DNA of 64,000 nt from Geomonas propionica (GTDB lineage: Bacteria; Desulfobacterota; Desulfuromonadia; Geobacterales; Geobacteraceae): contig NZ_JAEMHK010000001.1 in assembly GCF_016458235.1 (NCBI RefSeq), forward strand, positions 186,001 through 250,000, in the 5' to 3' direction. Positions 1 to 7,692 of this stretch are shown piece by piece. The notes beneath the pieces were generated by a model that made no database searches, was not told the DNA's origin, and saw nothing but the letters and a program-made list of their open reading frames with translations. Numbering within the stretch: position 1 is the stretch's first letter; every line of letters starts with the position of its first letter. The position numbers were made by a program, and so were the translations under genes.

Positions 1-52
1 CCTCTGAGACCTCTGTGTTGAGCTTCTGACCCAGTTTTTAAAAGGACTTTTC

Positions 53-586
53 ATGCACGCTGAACACATCAAGCATGACTTTGAACCGAAGATTGTCGCC
101 TTCGTCTGCACCTGGTGCACCTACGCGGGGGCGGACCTCGCGGGGACCAGCAGGATGCAGTACCCGTCCAACGTCCGGGTGCTCAAGTTCCCCTGCACGG
201 GGAGGATCGACCCGGTGTTCATCCTGCGCGCCTTCCAGAAAGGTGCGGACGGGGTGCTGGTGTCGGGGTGCCATCCAGGCGACTGCCACTACATGGCCGG
301 GAACTTCCACGCCCGGCGCCGCTTCGCCGCCTTCCGTGCCCTGCTGAGCTTCGTCGGGGTCGACCTGAACCGGCTCCAGTTTTCCTGGGTTTCCGCGGCC
401 GAGGGTGGCAAGTGGGTCGACGTGGTGACCGAGCTGACCGAGCGGGTGCGCACCATGGGGCCGATGCCGGAGTTCAAGGAACTCGAGCACGAGGAACAGT
501 GGTCCACCTTCGCCGGGGCTTCGGTGGACAAGTCCACCGTGCTCAATTCGCCGGAGTTGAAAGAGGCGTACGACAGCATCGGGTAA
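53..586 (+). CDS. flxD: FlxD/MvhD-type iron-sulfur electron-transfer subunit
   Basis: A 177-residue cytoplasmic protein of the MvhD/FlpD family. Family members pass electrons through a [2Fe-2S] cluster to HdrA in electron-bifurcating heterodisulfide-reductase-type complexes. The family cysteines are visible at C19, C22, C48, C73 and C78, including the diagnostic GCHPGDCHY. The ATG follows an AAAGGA ribosome site. It is the first gene of a four-gene + strand block with relatives of FlxC, FlxB and FlxA, so the FlxABCD-HdrABC assignment rests on gene content as well as motifs. HdrABC is not in the window and would have to lie upstream. The alternative is an F420-non-reducing hydrogenase delta subunit, but no hydrogenase gene is nearby. 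Confidence 0.82.
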   Translation: MHAEHIKHDFEPKIVAFVCTWCTYAGADLAGTSRMQYPSNVRVLKFPCTGRIDPVFILRAFQKGADGVLVSGCHPGDCHYMAGNFHARRRFAAFRALLSFVGVDLNRLQFSWVSAAEGGKWVDVVTELTERVRTMGPMPEFKELEHEEQWSTFAGASVDKSTVLNSPELKEAYDSIG

Positions 587-604
587 TGCCAGATCATCGG
601 GCGC

Positions 605-710
605 TGTAGGGGCGAATAATTATTCGCCCAGCCGCCGGTGCCCCGGCCATCGCAATTTCGGTCAGGGCGATGATGCGACAAAGGCGGGCGAATGATTATT
701 CGCCCCTACA
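605..710. repeat. Paired palindromic repeat (GGGCGAATAATTATTCGCCC family)
   Basis: Two near-identical 20-bp palindromes, at 610-629 (perfect) and 686-705, are flanked by TGTAG on the outer left and CTACA on the outer right. The whole unit is therefore an inverted pair about 106 bp long. The same family recurs at 48428-48507. It fills the flxD-flxC gap, and I see no gene in it. It resembles a REP/BIME or a non-autonomous mobile element. Confidence 0.8.
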
Positions 711-731
711 ATCCTTCACACGGAAAACGAC

Positions 732-1676
732 ATGAACGCTAAAGCAAACAAGAACCAGGTGACCAGCATCGAACCGGCCTACTACCAAGCGATAACCGAG
801 GCTATCCGCAAGGAAGCGGTTCAGATCCTGAAGGATGAGACCGTAGTCGGCGTGGTCGGCTACCTCCCCGGCCGCCGCAAAGGGACCGCCAGCCCCGCGC
901 TGGTCACCACGGTGGAAGAGGCGGAAAAGCTGATCTTCTCACCCGCCTGCGTCAACAACCTCTCGGTCTACCTCACCAAGGCCAAGAAAGGGGTACTGAA
1001 GCAGGGCAAGGTCGGCATCGTCGCCAAGGGGTGCGACATGCGCGCCCTGGCCGGGCTGATGACGGAATCGCAGCTCCAGCGCGAAGACCTGTTCATCATC
1101 GGCGTGGTCTGTCCCGGCGTGTACGGCTTCGGTGTCGAGCGGACCGGAACCCTGACCGAGGCGAACATCGCCCGCAAGTGCCGCGAGTGCACGGTGCATA
1201 TGCCGGAAGGTTCCGACGTCGCCGCCGGAACCCACACCGAACTTGCCGACCTGACGCCGGAGGAGGCGGAGGAAATGGCCCGCATCGAGGCGATGCCGCA
1301 GGCGGAGCGTTGGGCCTTCTGGAAGGAGCATTTCTCGCGCTGCATCCGCTGCATGGCCTGCCGCCAGGTCTGCCCCTTCTGCTATTGCGAACAGTGCCTG
1401 TGCGACAAGAACCGCCCCCAGGCGGTGGAAAGCTCGCCGCGCCCCGCGGGCAACATGGCCTGGCATCTCGTGCGCGCCATGCACCTCGCAGGGCGTTGCG
1501 GCGGCTGTGCCGAGTGCGAGCGCGTCTGCCCGATGGACATCCCGCTGAACCTCTTGAATCGCCGCATGGCCCAGGAACTGAAGGAGCTCTATGACTTCGA
1601 GGCCGGCCTGACTCCGGTGGAGAAGGGGCCGCTGAACGAGTACAAGGAAAACGACGACCAGTCGTTTATTAAGTAG
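732..1676 (+). CDS. flxC: FlxC-like FrhB/FdhB-type protein with two [4Fe-4S] clusters
   Basis: A 314-residue soluble electron-transfer protein. The N-terminal ~190 residues resemble the FrhB/FdhB (coenzyme F420 hydrogenase/formate dehydrogenase beta) fold. The C-terminus carries two ferredoxin-type clusters, C204-x2-C207-x2-C210-x3-C214-P and C256-x2-C259-x2-C262-x3-C266-P, with an extra cysteine-rich stretch (CYCEQCLC) between them. It lies 145 bp after flxD and before flxB, so it probably relays electrons within an FlxABCD module. The FlxB and FlxC names could be swapped, because both are ferredoxin-like proteins. Confidence 0.72.
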   Translation: MNAKANKNQVTSIEPAYYQAITEAIRKEAVQILKDETVVGVVGYLPGRRKGTASPALVTTVEEAEKLIFSPACVNNLSVYLTKAKKGVLKQGKVGIVAKGCDMRALAGLMTESQLQREDLFIIGVVCPGVYGFGVERTGTLTEANIARKCRECTVHMPEGSDVAAGTHTELADLTPEEAEEMARIEAMPQAERWAFWKEHFSRCIRCMACRQVCPFCYCEQCLCDKNRPQAVESSPRPAGNMAWHLVRAMHLAGRCGGCAECERVCPMDIPLNLLNRRMAQELKELYDFEAGLTPVEKGPLNEYKENDDQSFIK

Positions 1677-1684
1677 GAACAAGG

Positions 1685-1777
1685 TCCCCTCCCCCGGAGG
1701 GGGAGGGACAGGGAGGGGGCTTTTCACCGTTAGCGCCCCCCCTCCCAGCCTCCCCCCTCCGGGGGGAGGAGCTGACA
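1685..1777. repeat. C/G-rich palindromic intergenic repeat
   Basis: The sequence holds CCCTCCCCCGGAGGGGGAGGG and a related C-rich/G-rich arm ending in CCCCTCCGGGGGGAGGA. These arms can pair locally. Members of the same loose family occur in many gaps of this window, for example at 3893-3926, 29856-29940, 35140-35240 and 50722-50838. No gene is present. Confidence 0.6.
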
Positions 1778-1821
1778 CCACCACGGCAGCCCGGTAACGG
1801 GCGCTATGAAAGAGAAAACCT

Positions 1822-2826
1822 ATGCCGCAGATCATTACGGAACAGAACCTTCGCAGTCTGATCGACCTCCTGGTCAAGGAAGCCAAACTCGTGGTGGGCC
1901 CGAAGCTGTCGGGATCGGTGGTGCTCTACGAACCGCTGACGGCGGGATCGGACCTCACCCTCGACGCGCTGCCGCGCCGCTCCTCCAAGGAGCTCTTCTT
2001 CCCGATCTGCGAGGACATCCTCTCCTACAAGCGGGAAAACGGCGCGATGAAGGTGGCCGACGTCGATCGTTCCAAGTTTCCGGAGACGGTCCTGATCGGC
2101 CCGCCCCCCTGCGATGCCGGCTCCCCCGCCATCCTTGATGCGGTGATGTCCTGGGACTACAAGGACGAGTTCTACCTGGAGCGCCGCAGAAAGAGCACCA
2201 TCGTCGGGATCGCCTGTACCAAGGGCGACGACGCCTGCTTCTGCCGGGCCGTAGGCCTCGCACCGGACGCCGAAGCGGGAAGCGACCTGTTCCTGACCCC
2301 GCTCAAGGACGGCTCCTACTCCTGCAAGGCTGTCACCGAGAAAGGGGAGGCGCTGGTAGCCGCGCACCTGAACCTTTTCGCGGAGGGAGCGGGCGCCGAG
2401 CCGGTGCCGTTCGTGGACCAGGCGGTCGAAAAGCTCGACCTGGTCAAGATCAAGAAGTGGCTGGAAGAGCATTTCGAGGACCCGCTCTGGGAGAAGATCG
2501 CCGACATCTGCGTCGGCTGTGGCGCCTGCGCCTTCATCTGCCCGGCCTGCCACTGCTTCGACATCAACGACGAGGGAAGCACGGACGACGGCGTCAGGCG
2601 CAAGCACTGGGACGCCTGCGGCTTCTCCAAGTTCACCAACCACGCTTCCGGCCATAACCCGCGCGACGTGCAGAACAAGCGCTACAGAAACCGGATCATG
2701 CATAAGTTCAAGTACTACGACGACAAGTTCGGCAAGACGCTGTGCACCGGCTGCGGTCGCTGCATCCGCGCCTGCCCGGTCGGCATCGACATCGCCGACA
2801 TCCTGGCGCAAATAAACAGAGGTTAA
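1822..2826 (+). CDS. flxB: FlxB-like AsrA-family protein with two [4Fe-4S] clusters
   Basis: A 334-residue protein resembling anaerobic sulfite reductase subunit A and hydrogenase beta-type ferredoxin proteins. Two C-terminal clusters are visible, C230-x2-C233-x2-C236-x3-C240-P and C308-x2-C311-x2-C314-x3-C318-P. The first is followed at once by CHC, which adds further potential ligands. In AsrAB and Flx modules this type of subunit takes electrons from the FAD/NAD(P)-binding partner, here the gene at 3018. The start is an ATG preceded by an A/G-rich stretch. The module context favours Flx over a sulfite reductase, since no asrC-like gene follows. Confidence 0.72.
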   Translation: MPQIITEQNLRSLIDLLVKEAKLVVGPKLSGSVVLYEPLTAGSDLTLDALPRRSSKELFFPICEDILSYKRENGAMKVADVDRSKFPETVLIGPPPCDAGSPAILDAVMSWDYKDEFYLERRRKSTIVGIACTKGDDACFCRAVGLAPDAEAGSDLFLTPLKDGSYSCKAVTEKGEALVAAHLNLFAEGAGAEPVPFVDQAVEKLDLVKIKKWLEEHFEDPLWEKIADICVGCGACAFICPACHCFDINDEGSTDDGVRRKHWDACGFSKFTNHASGHNPRDVQNKRYRNRIMHKFKYYDDKFGKTLCTGCGRCIRACPVGIDIADILAQINRG

Positions 2827-2850
2827 AGACAGGTACACCAACACCAGGTT

Positions 2851-2985
2851 AAAAGCAGGTTACGCAAAGAACGCTGAGTATTCGCGAAGAACGCAATGAA
2901 ACCAAAAGCGCCTTCAGGTTTTAAACCATAGTGCCTTTCTTTGAGTCCTCAGCGGATTCTTCGTGTCCTTTGCGTAACTGCTTTT
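2851..2985. repeat. MITE-like inverted repeat with GTTACGCAAAG ends, copy 1
   Basis: The element begins AAAAGCAGGTTACGCAAAGA and ends CTTTGCGTAACTGCTTTT, giving imperfect terminal inverted repeats of about 18 bp. The interior has further CGCGAAGA/TCTTCGTG-like complementarity. A second copy lies 2 kb away at 4916-5046. It occupies almost all of the flxB-flxA gap. Confidence 0.8.
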
Positions 2986-3017
2986 GATTGTTCCCTTCGC
3001 CTTTTGGAGAGATTTCC

Positions 3018-3860
3018 ATGTGTAAATCCGACAACATCTACCTTCCCAACCTCGCCACCATAGAAGCCATCGTCGACGAGACGCCGGACGTCAGGACCCT
3101 GCGCCTGGTGTTCCAGGACGAGCAGGTCCGGGAGAACTTCAGCTTCCGCGCCGGCCAGTTCGCCGAGTACTCCTCCTTCGGCTTCGGCGAATCGACCTTC
3201 TGCATCGCCTCGGCACCGACACGCAAGGGGTACATCGAGTGCTGCTTCCGGAGCGTCGGCCGCGTGACCGAATCGCTGAGAAGGCTGGAGGTCGGCGATA
3301 CCGTCGGCGTGCGCGGCCCCTACGGCAATTCTTTCCCGATCGAGGAATTCTTCGGCAAGAGCTTGGTCTTCATCGCGGGAGGCATCGCCCTGCCGCCGCT
3401 TAGGACGGTGATCTGGAACTGCCTCGACCTGCGCGACAAGTTCAAGGACATCACCATCGTCTACGGCGCCCGCTCCGAGGCGGACCTGGTCTACAAGCAC
3501 GAGCTGAAGGAGTGGCAGGAACGCGGCGACGTGCGCCTGGTGAAGTGCGTGGACCCCGGCGGTGCCGGCCCCGATTTCGACGGCAAGGTTGGCTTCGTCC
3601 CCACCGTACTGGAAGAAGCGGCGCCCAGTGCCGAAAACACCATAGCCCTGGTGTGCGGCCCGCCGATCATGATCAAGTTCACCCTCCCCGTGCTCGAGCG
3701 TCTCGGTTTCACCGATGACAACATCTACACGACCCTGGAGAACCGGATGAAGTGCGGCGTCGGCAAGTGCGGCCGCTGCAACGTGGGCAATGTCTATGTC
3801 TGCAAGGACGGCCCGGTCTTCACCGCGCGCCAGGTGAAGGCGATGTCGCAGGAGTTCTAA
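3018..3860 (+). CDS. flxA: FlxA-like FAD/NAD(P)H-binding electron-transfer subunit
   Basis: A 280-residue flavoprotein of the ferredoxin-NADP reductase superfamily, in the AsrB/sulfhydrogenase gamma branch. An N-terminal FAD-binding barrel with RAGQFAEYSS-like motifs is followed by a Rossmann NAD(P) domain (FIAGGIALPPLRT, VCGPPIMIKF) and a C-terminal [2Fe-2S] loop rich in cysteine (MKCGVGKCGRCNVG...VCKDGP). In the Flx module this subunit oxidises NAD(P)H and feeds electrons to FlxB, FlxC and FlxD. I chose the ATG at 3018, which has GGAGAG six bases upstream, over the in-frame TTG at 2988. Confidence 0.8.
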   Translation: MCKSDNIYLPNLATIEAIVDETPDVRTLRLVFQDEQVRENFSFRAGQFAEYSSFGFGESTFCIASAPTRKGYIECCFRSVGRVTESLRRLEVGDTVGVRGPYGNSFPIEEFFGKSLVFIAGGIALPPLRTVIWNCLDLRDKFKDITIVYGARSEADLVYKHELKEWQERGDVRLVKCVDPGGAGPDFDGKVGFVPTVLEEAAPSAENTIALVCGPPIMIKFTLPVLERLGFTDDNIYTTLENRMKCGVGKCGRCNVGNVYVCKDGPVFTARQVKAMSQEF

Positions 3861-3892
3861 GGCCCGCTGCTGCTTCAACAGGCTTCATTTCC

Positions 3893-3960
3893 CCCTCCCC
3901 TGCCCTCCCCCTCCGGGGGAGGGTTTTGTTTTCTATCCGCCTTTATCCCTTTTATCCCTG
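3893..3960. repeat. Intergenic repeats: CCCTCCCC...GGGGGAGGG hairpin and TTTATCCC motif
   Basis: A CTCCCCTGCCCTCCCCCTCCGGGGGAGGG hairpin-capable stretch is followed by CTTTATCCCTTTTATCCCTG. The second motif is shared with 19672-19707, where it is a tandem array. The hairpin could terminate flx transcription, because a GTTTTGTTTTC tract follows it. Confidence 0.5.
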
Positions 3961-4041
3961 TTCAATTCGCTTGACACAAGTGCCTAAAATGAGAGAGTCT
4001 TTCGCCTTTGGCGCCACCCTTACTCTGTGACAGGATATGCA

Positions 4042-4917
4042 ATGCCGTACCTTCTCCTAACCCTCAGCGCCCTGATCTGGTCCGGGAACTTCGTGATCAG
4101 CCGGGCCATGAACAACGTGATCCCTCCTGCCGGCTTTGTCTTTTGGCGCTGGGTGGTGGCGCTTATCGTGCTCCTCCCGGTGGTGCTGCCGCGACTGCGC
4201 GAGCAGTGGCCCATCGTGCGCGCCAACCTGCCGCTGGTCGGGATCTCCGGGCTCTTCGGCGTCACCCTCTTCAACTTCCTGATCTACACAGCCATGCACT
4301 CCACCACCGCCATCAACGCGGCGCTGGTGAATTCGGCCATCCCCATCTTCATCATCATGTTCGCCCGCATCTTCTACGGTCAGCGGGTCATGCTGCGCCA
4401 GCACGCGGGCATCGCCCTTTCCCTGGTCGGTGTCGCCGCCATCATCCTGCGGGGAAATCCCGCCCGAATCCTCACTCTCAGCTTTAACCGCGGGGACCTG
4501 CTGGTGCTCCTCGCCGCCATCGTGTGGGCGCTCTACTCGGTGGCGATCAAGCGCTACCCGCAGGGGCTGAACCCGTTCGTGTTCCTGTTTTGCATGACAG
4601 TGTGCGGCCTGGTGCTGCTGATCCCGTTCTACGGCTACGAGATTTCCCAGGGACACCTGATGACCTGGAACCTCCCCACCATCCTCAGCATCCTGTATGT
4701 CGGTGTCCTTGCCTCCGTGGTCGCCTTCACCGCGTGGAACCACGGGCTACGCGTGGTCGGCCCCCACGTCGGCGGACAGTTCGTGCACCTGATGCCCGCG
4801 TTCAGCACCATCATGGCGGTCGCCTTCCTGGGCGAGCGGCTACAGTCCTTCCACGTGGCCGGCATAGTCCTCATCTTCGCCGGGATCATCTGCGCAACGT
4901 ACAAGGTAAAAGTGTAA
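4042..4917 (+). CDS. EamA/DMT-family transporter (about ten membrane segments)
   Basis: A 291-residue polytopic inner-membrane protein with two EamA repeats, the drug/metabolite transporter fold. Motifs such as MPYLLLTLSALIWSGNFVI near the start, WALYSVAIKR at mid-protein and the closing helix (FHVAGIVLIFAGIICATYK) are typical. The substrate cannot be inferred. I chose the ATG at 4042, with AGGA six bases upstream, over the GTG at 4027. It sits between the Flx and Nfn modules but looks unrelated to them. Its stop codon directly abuts a MITE-like repeat. Confidence 0.85.
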   Translation: MPYLLLTLSALIWSGNFVISRAMNNVIPPAGFVFWRWVVALIVLLPVVLPRLREQWPIVRANLPLVGISGLFGVTLFNFLIYTAMHSTTAINAALVNSAIPIFIIMFARIFYGQRVMLRQHAGIALSLVGVAAIILRGNPARILTLSFNRGDLLVLLAAIVWALYSVAIKRYPQGLNPFVFLFCMTVCGLVLLIPFYGYEISQGHLMTWNLPTILSILYVGVLASVVAFTAWNHGLRVVGPHVGGQFVHLMPAFSTIMAVAFLGERLQSFHVAGIVLIFAGIICATYKVKV

Positions 4918-5046
4918 AAGCAGTTACGCAAAGAACGCTGAGAATGCGCGAAGACCGCAGAGAAAGACCCTTTGGGGTTACCCCAAAAGCTTTTTCTCTG
5001 CGTACTTTGCGGATTCTTTCCTCACCCACTTTGCGTAACCGCTTTC
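4916..5046. repeat. MITE-like inverted repeat with GTTACGCAAAG ends, copy 2
   Basis: It starts AAAAGCAGTTACGCAAAGAA and ends CTTTGCGTAACCGCTTTC, matching the copy at 2851-2985 at both ends, with a partly different middle. The middle contains a perfect hairpin, CTTTGGGGTTACCCCAAAAG. The element begins inside the TAA stop of the EamA gene. Confidence 0.8.
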
Positions 5047-5275
5047 AAAGCTTTTGTCCTTTCAGCTCAGCCTTCATCCACGCAGTAAGGGGACTGGCAC
5101 CTGACGGAGCCAGTCCCCCTCAGCCCTCACCCCGACCATTGTCAATTTTCCATTGTCAATTGTTCATTACCCCAACCTTTCCGTATACTTCCTTGCGCTT
5201 TTTCCCCCGCAGCTGATATCGTATTCACTACGCTAAAACAGCTGCAACACACTCTCTCTCCAAGAAGGTGACCCA
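5047..5275. repeat. Gap upstream of nfnA: two further repeat types
   Basis: No gene is visible. At 5089-5118, GGGGACTGGC...GCCAGTCCCC forms a perfect 10-bp-arm hairpin, which recurs in modified form at 19614-19643. At 5137-5168 a repeat of ATTGTCAATT and CCATTGTCAATTG blocks occurs, and it recurs at 21865-21890 and 21957-21983. I see no convincing promoter for nfnA. Confidence 0.6.
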
Positions 5276-6118
5276 ATGTTCGAAGTTGTAAGCAACGAGA
5301 TTCTCGCGGAAAACCTCCACAAGATGGTGTTGGTCGCGCCCCGGATCGCCAAGGCCAGGAAGGCGGGACAGTTCGTCATGGTCCGGCTGGCACAGGGCGA
5401 AGAACGGATCCCGCTGACCATCGGCGACGCGGATCCGGCCGCCGGAACCATCACCCTGTTCATCCAGGCCATCGGCGCCTCGACGCGCAAGATCGTGGAG
5501 ACGCCCGTCGGCAGCTTCATCCGCGACGTCGCAGGCCCTTTGGGCAAGGAAACCCATATCACCAACTGGGGGCGGGTCGCCTGTGTCGGGGGGGGCGTCG
5601 GCACGGCCGTGCTCTTCCCGCTGGTGAAGGCGCTGGCCGAAGCCGGCAACGAGATCACCACCATCATCGGCGGACGCTCCGAGCGCTACGTCATACTGGC
5701 CGACGAACTGGGCGCGCTTTCCAAAAACCTGCTGATCACCACCGAGGACGGCAGCCTGGGCTACAAGGGCTTCGTCACCGGTCCCCTTTCCGAAATGATC
5801 GCGGATCCGGCCCGCGCGCCGCAGGCGGTCTTCGCCGTGGGCCCGGTGCCCATGATGAAGGCGGTGGCCAACCTGACTCGTGAGCCTGGTATCGAGACCA
5901 TCGTGAGCCTTAACCCGATCATGATCGACGGCACCGGGATGTGCGGCGGCTGCCGCGTCCAGGTGGGCACGGAGACCAAGTTCGCCTGCGTGGACGGTCC
6001 CGAGTTCGACGCGCACCTGGTGGACTTCGACGGTCTCTCCGATCGCCTCACCAGCTATCGCAAGGAAGAGGCGCACGCGGCCGAGGGCTGCAAATTGGCT
6101 AAGGAGGTAGCAAAGTGA
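5276..6118 (+). CDS. nfnA: NfnA-like ferredoxin-NADP+ oxidoreductase subunit (FAD, [2Fe-2S])
   Basis: A 280-residue protein of the dihydroorotate dehydrogenase electron-transfer/NfnA family, with an FAD barrel, an NAD domain (CVGGGVGTAVLFPLVKAL) and a C-terminal [2Fe-2S] motif (GMCGGCRV...FACVDGPEFDAH). NfnAB couples NADH-dependent ferredoxin:NADP+ oxidoreduction by flavin bifurcation, balancing the NADPH, NADH and ferredoxin pools. It overlaps the next gene by four bases (GTGA), which supports a co-translated heterodimer. The older annotation, sulfide dehydrogenase beta subunit, refers to the same family. Confidence 0.85.
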   Translation: MFEVVSNEILAENLHKMVLVAPRIAKARKAGQFVMVRLAQGEERIPLTIGDADPAAGTITLFIQAIGASTRKIVETPVGSFIRDVAGPLGKETHITNWGRVACVGGGVGTAVLFPLVKALAEAGNEITTIIGGRSERYVILADELGALSKNLLITTEDGSLGYKGFVTGPLSEMIADPARAPQAVFAVGPVPMMKAVANLTREPGIETIVSLNPIMIDGTGMCGGCRVQVGTETKFACVDGPEFDAHLVDFDGLSDRLTSYRKEEAHAAEGCKLAKEVAK

Positions 6119-7524
6119 GCAACAACCTGTCCCCCAAAGAGAGGATGGCTATAGATAGGGTCCACATGCCGGAGCTGCCGGCGGACGAGCGGAGCACCAA
6201 TTTCGAGGAAGTGAACCTGGGGCTCTCCGCGGATCAGGCGCTTTCCGAGGCGCAGCGCTGCCTGCAGTGCAAAACCAGGAACTGCGTGGCCGGCTGCCCG
6301 GTCGGCGTTTCCATCCCCGAGTTCATCGACGCGCTGGCCTGTGACGACCTCCCGAAGGCCGCCCAGATCCTGCGCGGCGACAACGCCCTTCCTGCGGTCT
6401 GCGGCAGGGTCTGCCCTCAGGAAACCCAGTGCGAGGCGCTCTGCGTGCGCGGGAAAAAAGGCGACGCGGTGGCCATCGGCTACTTGGAGCGCTACGTGGC
6501 CGACTGGGCCATGCTGCACCCGGATCGCCTGCTCAAAGAAGCGAAGCCCGCGTCAACCGGCAAAACCGTGGCCGTGGTCGGCTGCGGCCCCGCCGGTCTC
6601 ACCGCTGCCGGCGAGCTGGCACGGATGGGGCACCAGGTAACCATCTTCGAGGCGCTGCACGACACCGGCGGCGTGCTCCGCTACGGGATCCCCGAGTTCC
6701 GTCTCCCCAAGGAGATCATCGACCGCGAGGTTGCCGTTCTCGCCGACCTGGGCGTCACCATCGAGTGCAACGTCATCATCGGCAAGACCCTGACCGTCGC
6801 CGAACTGACCGAGGACTTCGACGCCGTCTTCATCGCCAACGGCGCAGGTCTGCCGACCATGCTCAACATTCCGGGCGAAAACCTGAAAGGGGTCTATGCC
6901 GCCAACGAGTTCCTCACCCGCGTCAACCTGATGGAGGCCGGGCGCAGGGAGGACAGCGCAACGCCGATCCTGCAGCGCGACGAGGTCGCCGTCATCGGCG
7001 GCGGCAACACCGCCATGGACTGCGTCAGGACCGCGCGCAGGCTGGGCGCCAAGCGCGCCATGATCATCTACCGCCGCGGCGAGGCCGAGATGCCCGCCAG
7101 GGTCGAGGAGATCAAGCACGCCAAGGAGGAAGGGGTCGAGTTCGTCATGCTGACCGCCCCCCTCGCCATCGTCGGCACCGAGAACGGCTGGGTCCAGGCG
7201 CTGCGCTGCCAGAAGATGGAGCTGGGGCCGGCGGATGAGTCCGGGCGCCGCCGTCCTCAGGCGATCGCCGGGTCGGAGTTCGACATCCCGGCAGGGATCG
7301 TGATCAACGCGGTGGGCACCAACGCCAACCCGCTCTTGACCGCCACCGCTCCGGACCTCAAGCTGAACAAGTGGGGCAACGTCGTGGCGGACGACGAAGG
7401 GCAGACCAGCATCCCCGGCGTCTTCGCCGGCGGCGACATCGTCAGGGGCGGCGCGACCGTCATTCTGGCCATGGGCGACGGCAAGCGCGCCGCAGCCGCC
7501 ATCGACCAGTACCTGAAGCGCTGA
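6115..7524 (+). CDS. nfnB: NfnB-like/GltD-like NADPH oxidoreductase subunit
   Basis: A 469-residue flavoprotein related to the glutamate synthase small subunit. The N-terminal region binds two [4Fe-4S] clusters (CLQCKTRNCVAGCPVG and CGRVCPQETQCEALCVRG). Two Rossmann FAD/NADPH sites follow (VAVVGCGPAGL and VAVIGGGNTAMDC), and a C-terminal GDIVRGGATVILAMGDG binds FAD. No glutamate synthase large subunit is adjacent, while an NfnA partner is, so NfnB is preferred over GltD. The GTG start overlaps the nfnA TGA. A strong terminator follows. Confidence 0.85.
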   Translation: MSNNLSPKERMAIDRVHMPELPADERSTNFEEVNLGLSADQALSEAQRCLQCKTRNCVAGCPVGVSIPEFIDALACDDLPKAAQILRGDNALPAVCGRVCPQETQCEALCVRGKKGDAVAIGYLERYVADWAMLHPDRLLKEAKPASTGKTVAVVGCGPAGLTAAGELARMGHQVTIFEALHDTGGVLRYGIPEFRLPKEIIDREVAVLADLGVTIECNVIIGKTLTVAELTEDFDAVFIANGAGLPTMLNIPGENLKGVYAANEFLTRVNLMEAGRREDSATPILQRDEVAVIGGGNTAMDCVRTARRLGAKRAMIIYRRGEAEMPARVEEIKHAKEEGVEFVMLTAPLAIVGTENGWVQALRCQKMELGPADESGRRRPQAIAGSEFDIPAGIVINAVGTNANPLLTATAPDLKLNKWGNVVADDEGQTSIPGVFAGGDIVRGGATVILAMGDGKRAAAAIDQYLKR

Positions 7525-7548
7525 TTACGGCGCAAAAGACGTGAACCA

Positions 7549-7577
7549 GAAGGGGGGCCGCAAGGCCCCCTTTTCTT
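7549..7577 (+). terminator. Rho-independent terminator after nfnAB
   Basis: GGGGGCC-GCAA-GGCCCCC is followed by TTTTCTT, 25 bases after the nfnB stop. The stem is perfect and has a stable GCAA tetraloop. Confidence 0.9.
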
Positions 7578-7692
7578 ATATCCATTCTTCCCTCTCCTCA
7601 GAGAAATGGATGAGGGCACCCGGGAGTTGACAACAACCATTCCCAAAGTACCTTTTTATAGTTTGCCACTCTACCAGTAACGAGGAGGCCAC

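Noticed and set aside
7627..7662. Promoter TTGACA...TATAGT upstream of the diheme peroxidase
   Set aside because: The spacer to TATAGT is 24 bp, and the 16-bp alternative gives only TACCTT as -10, so it is not convincing.
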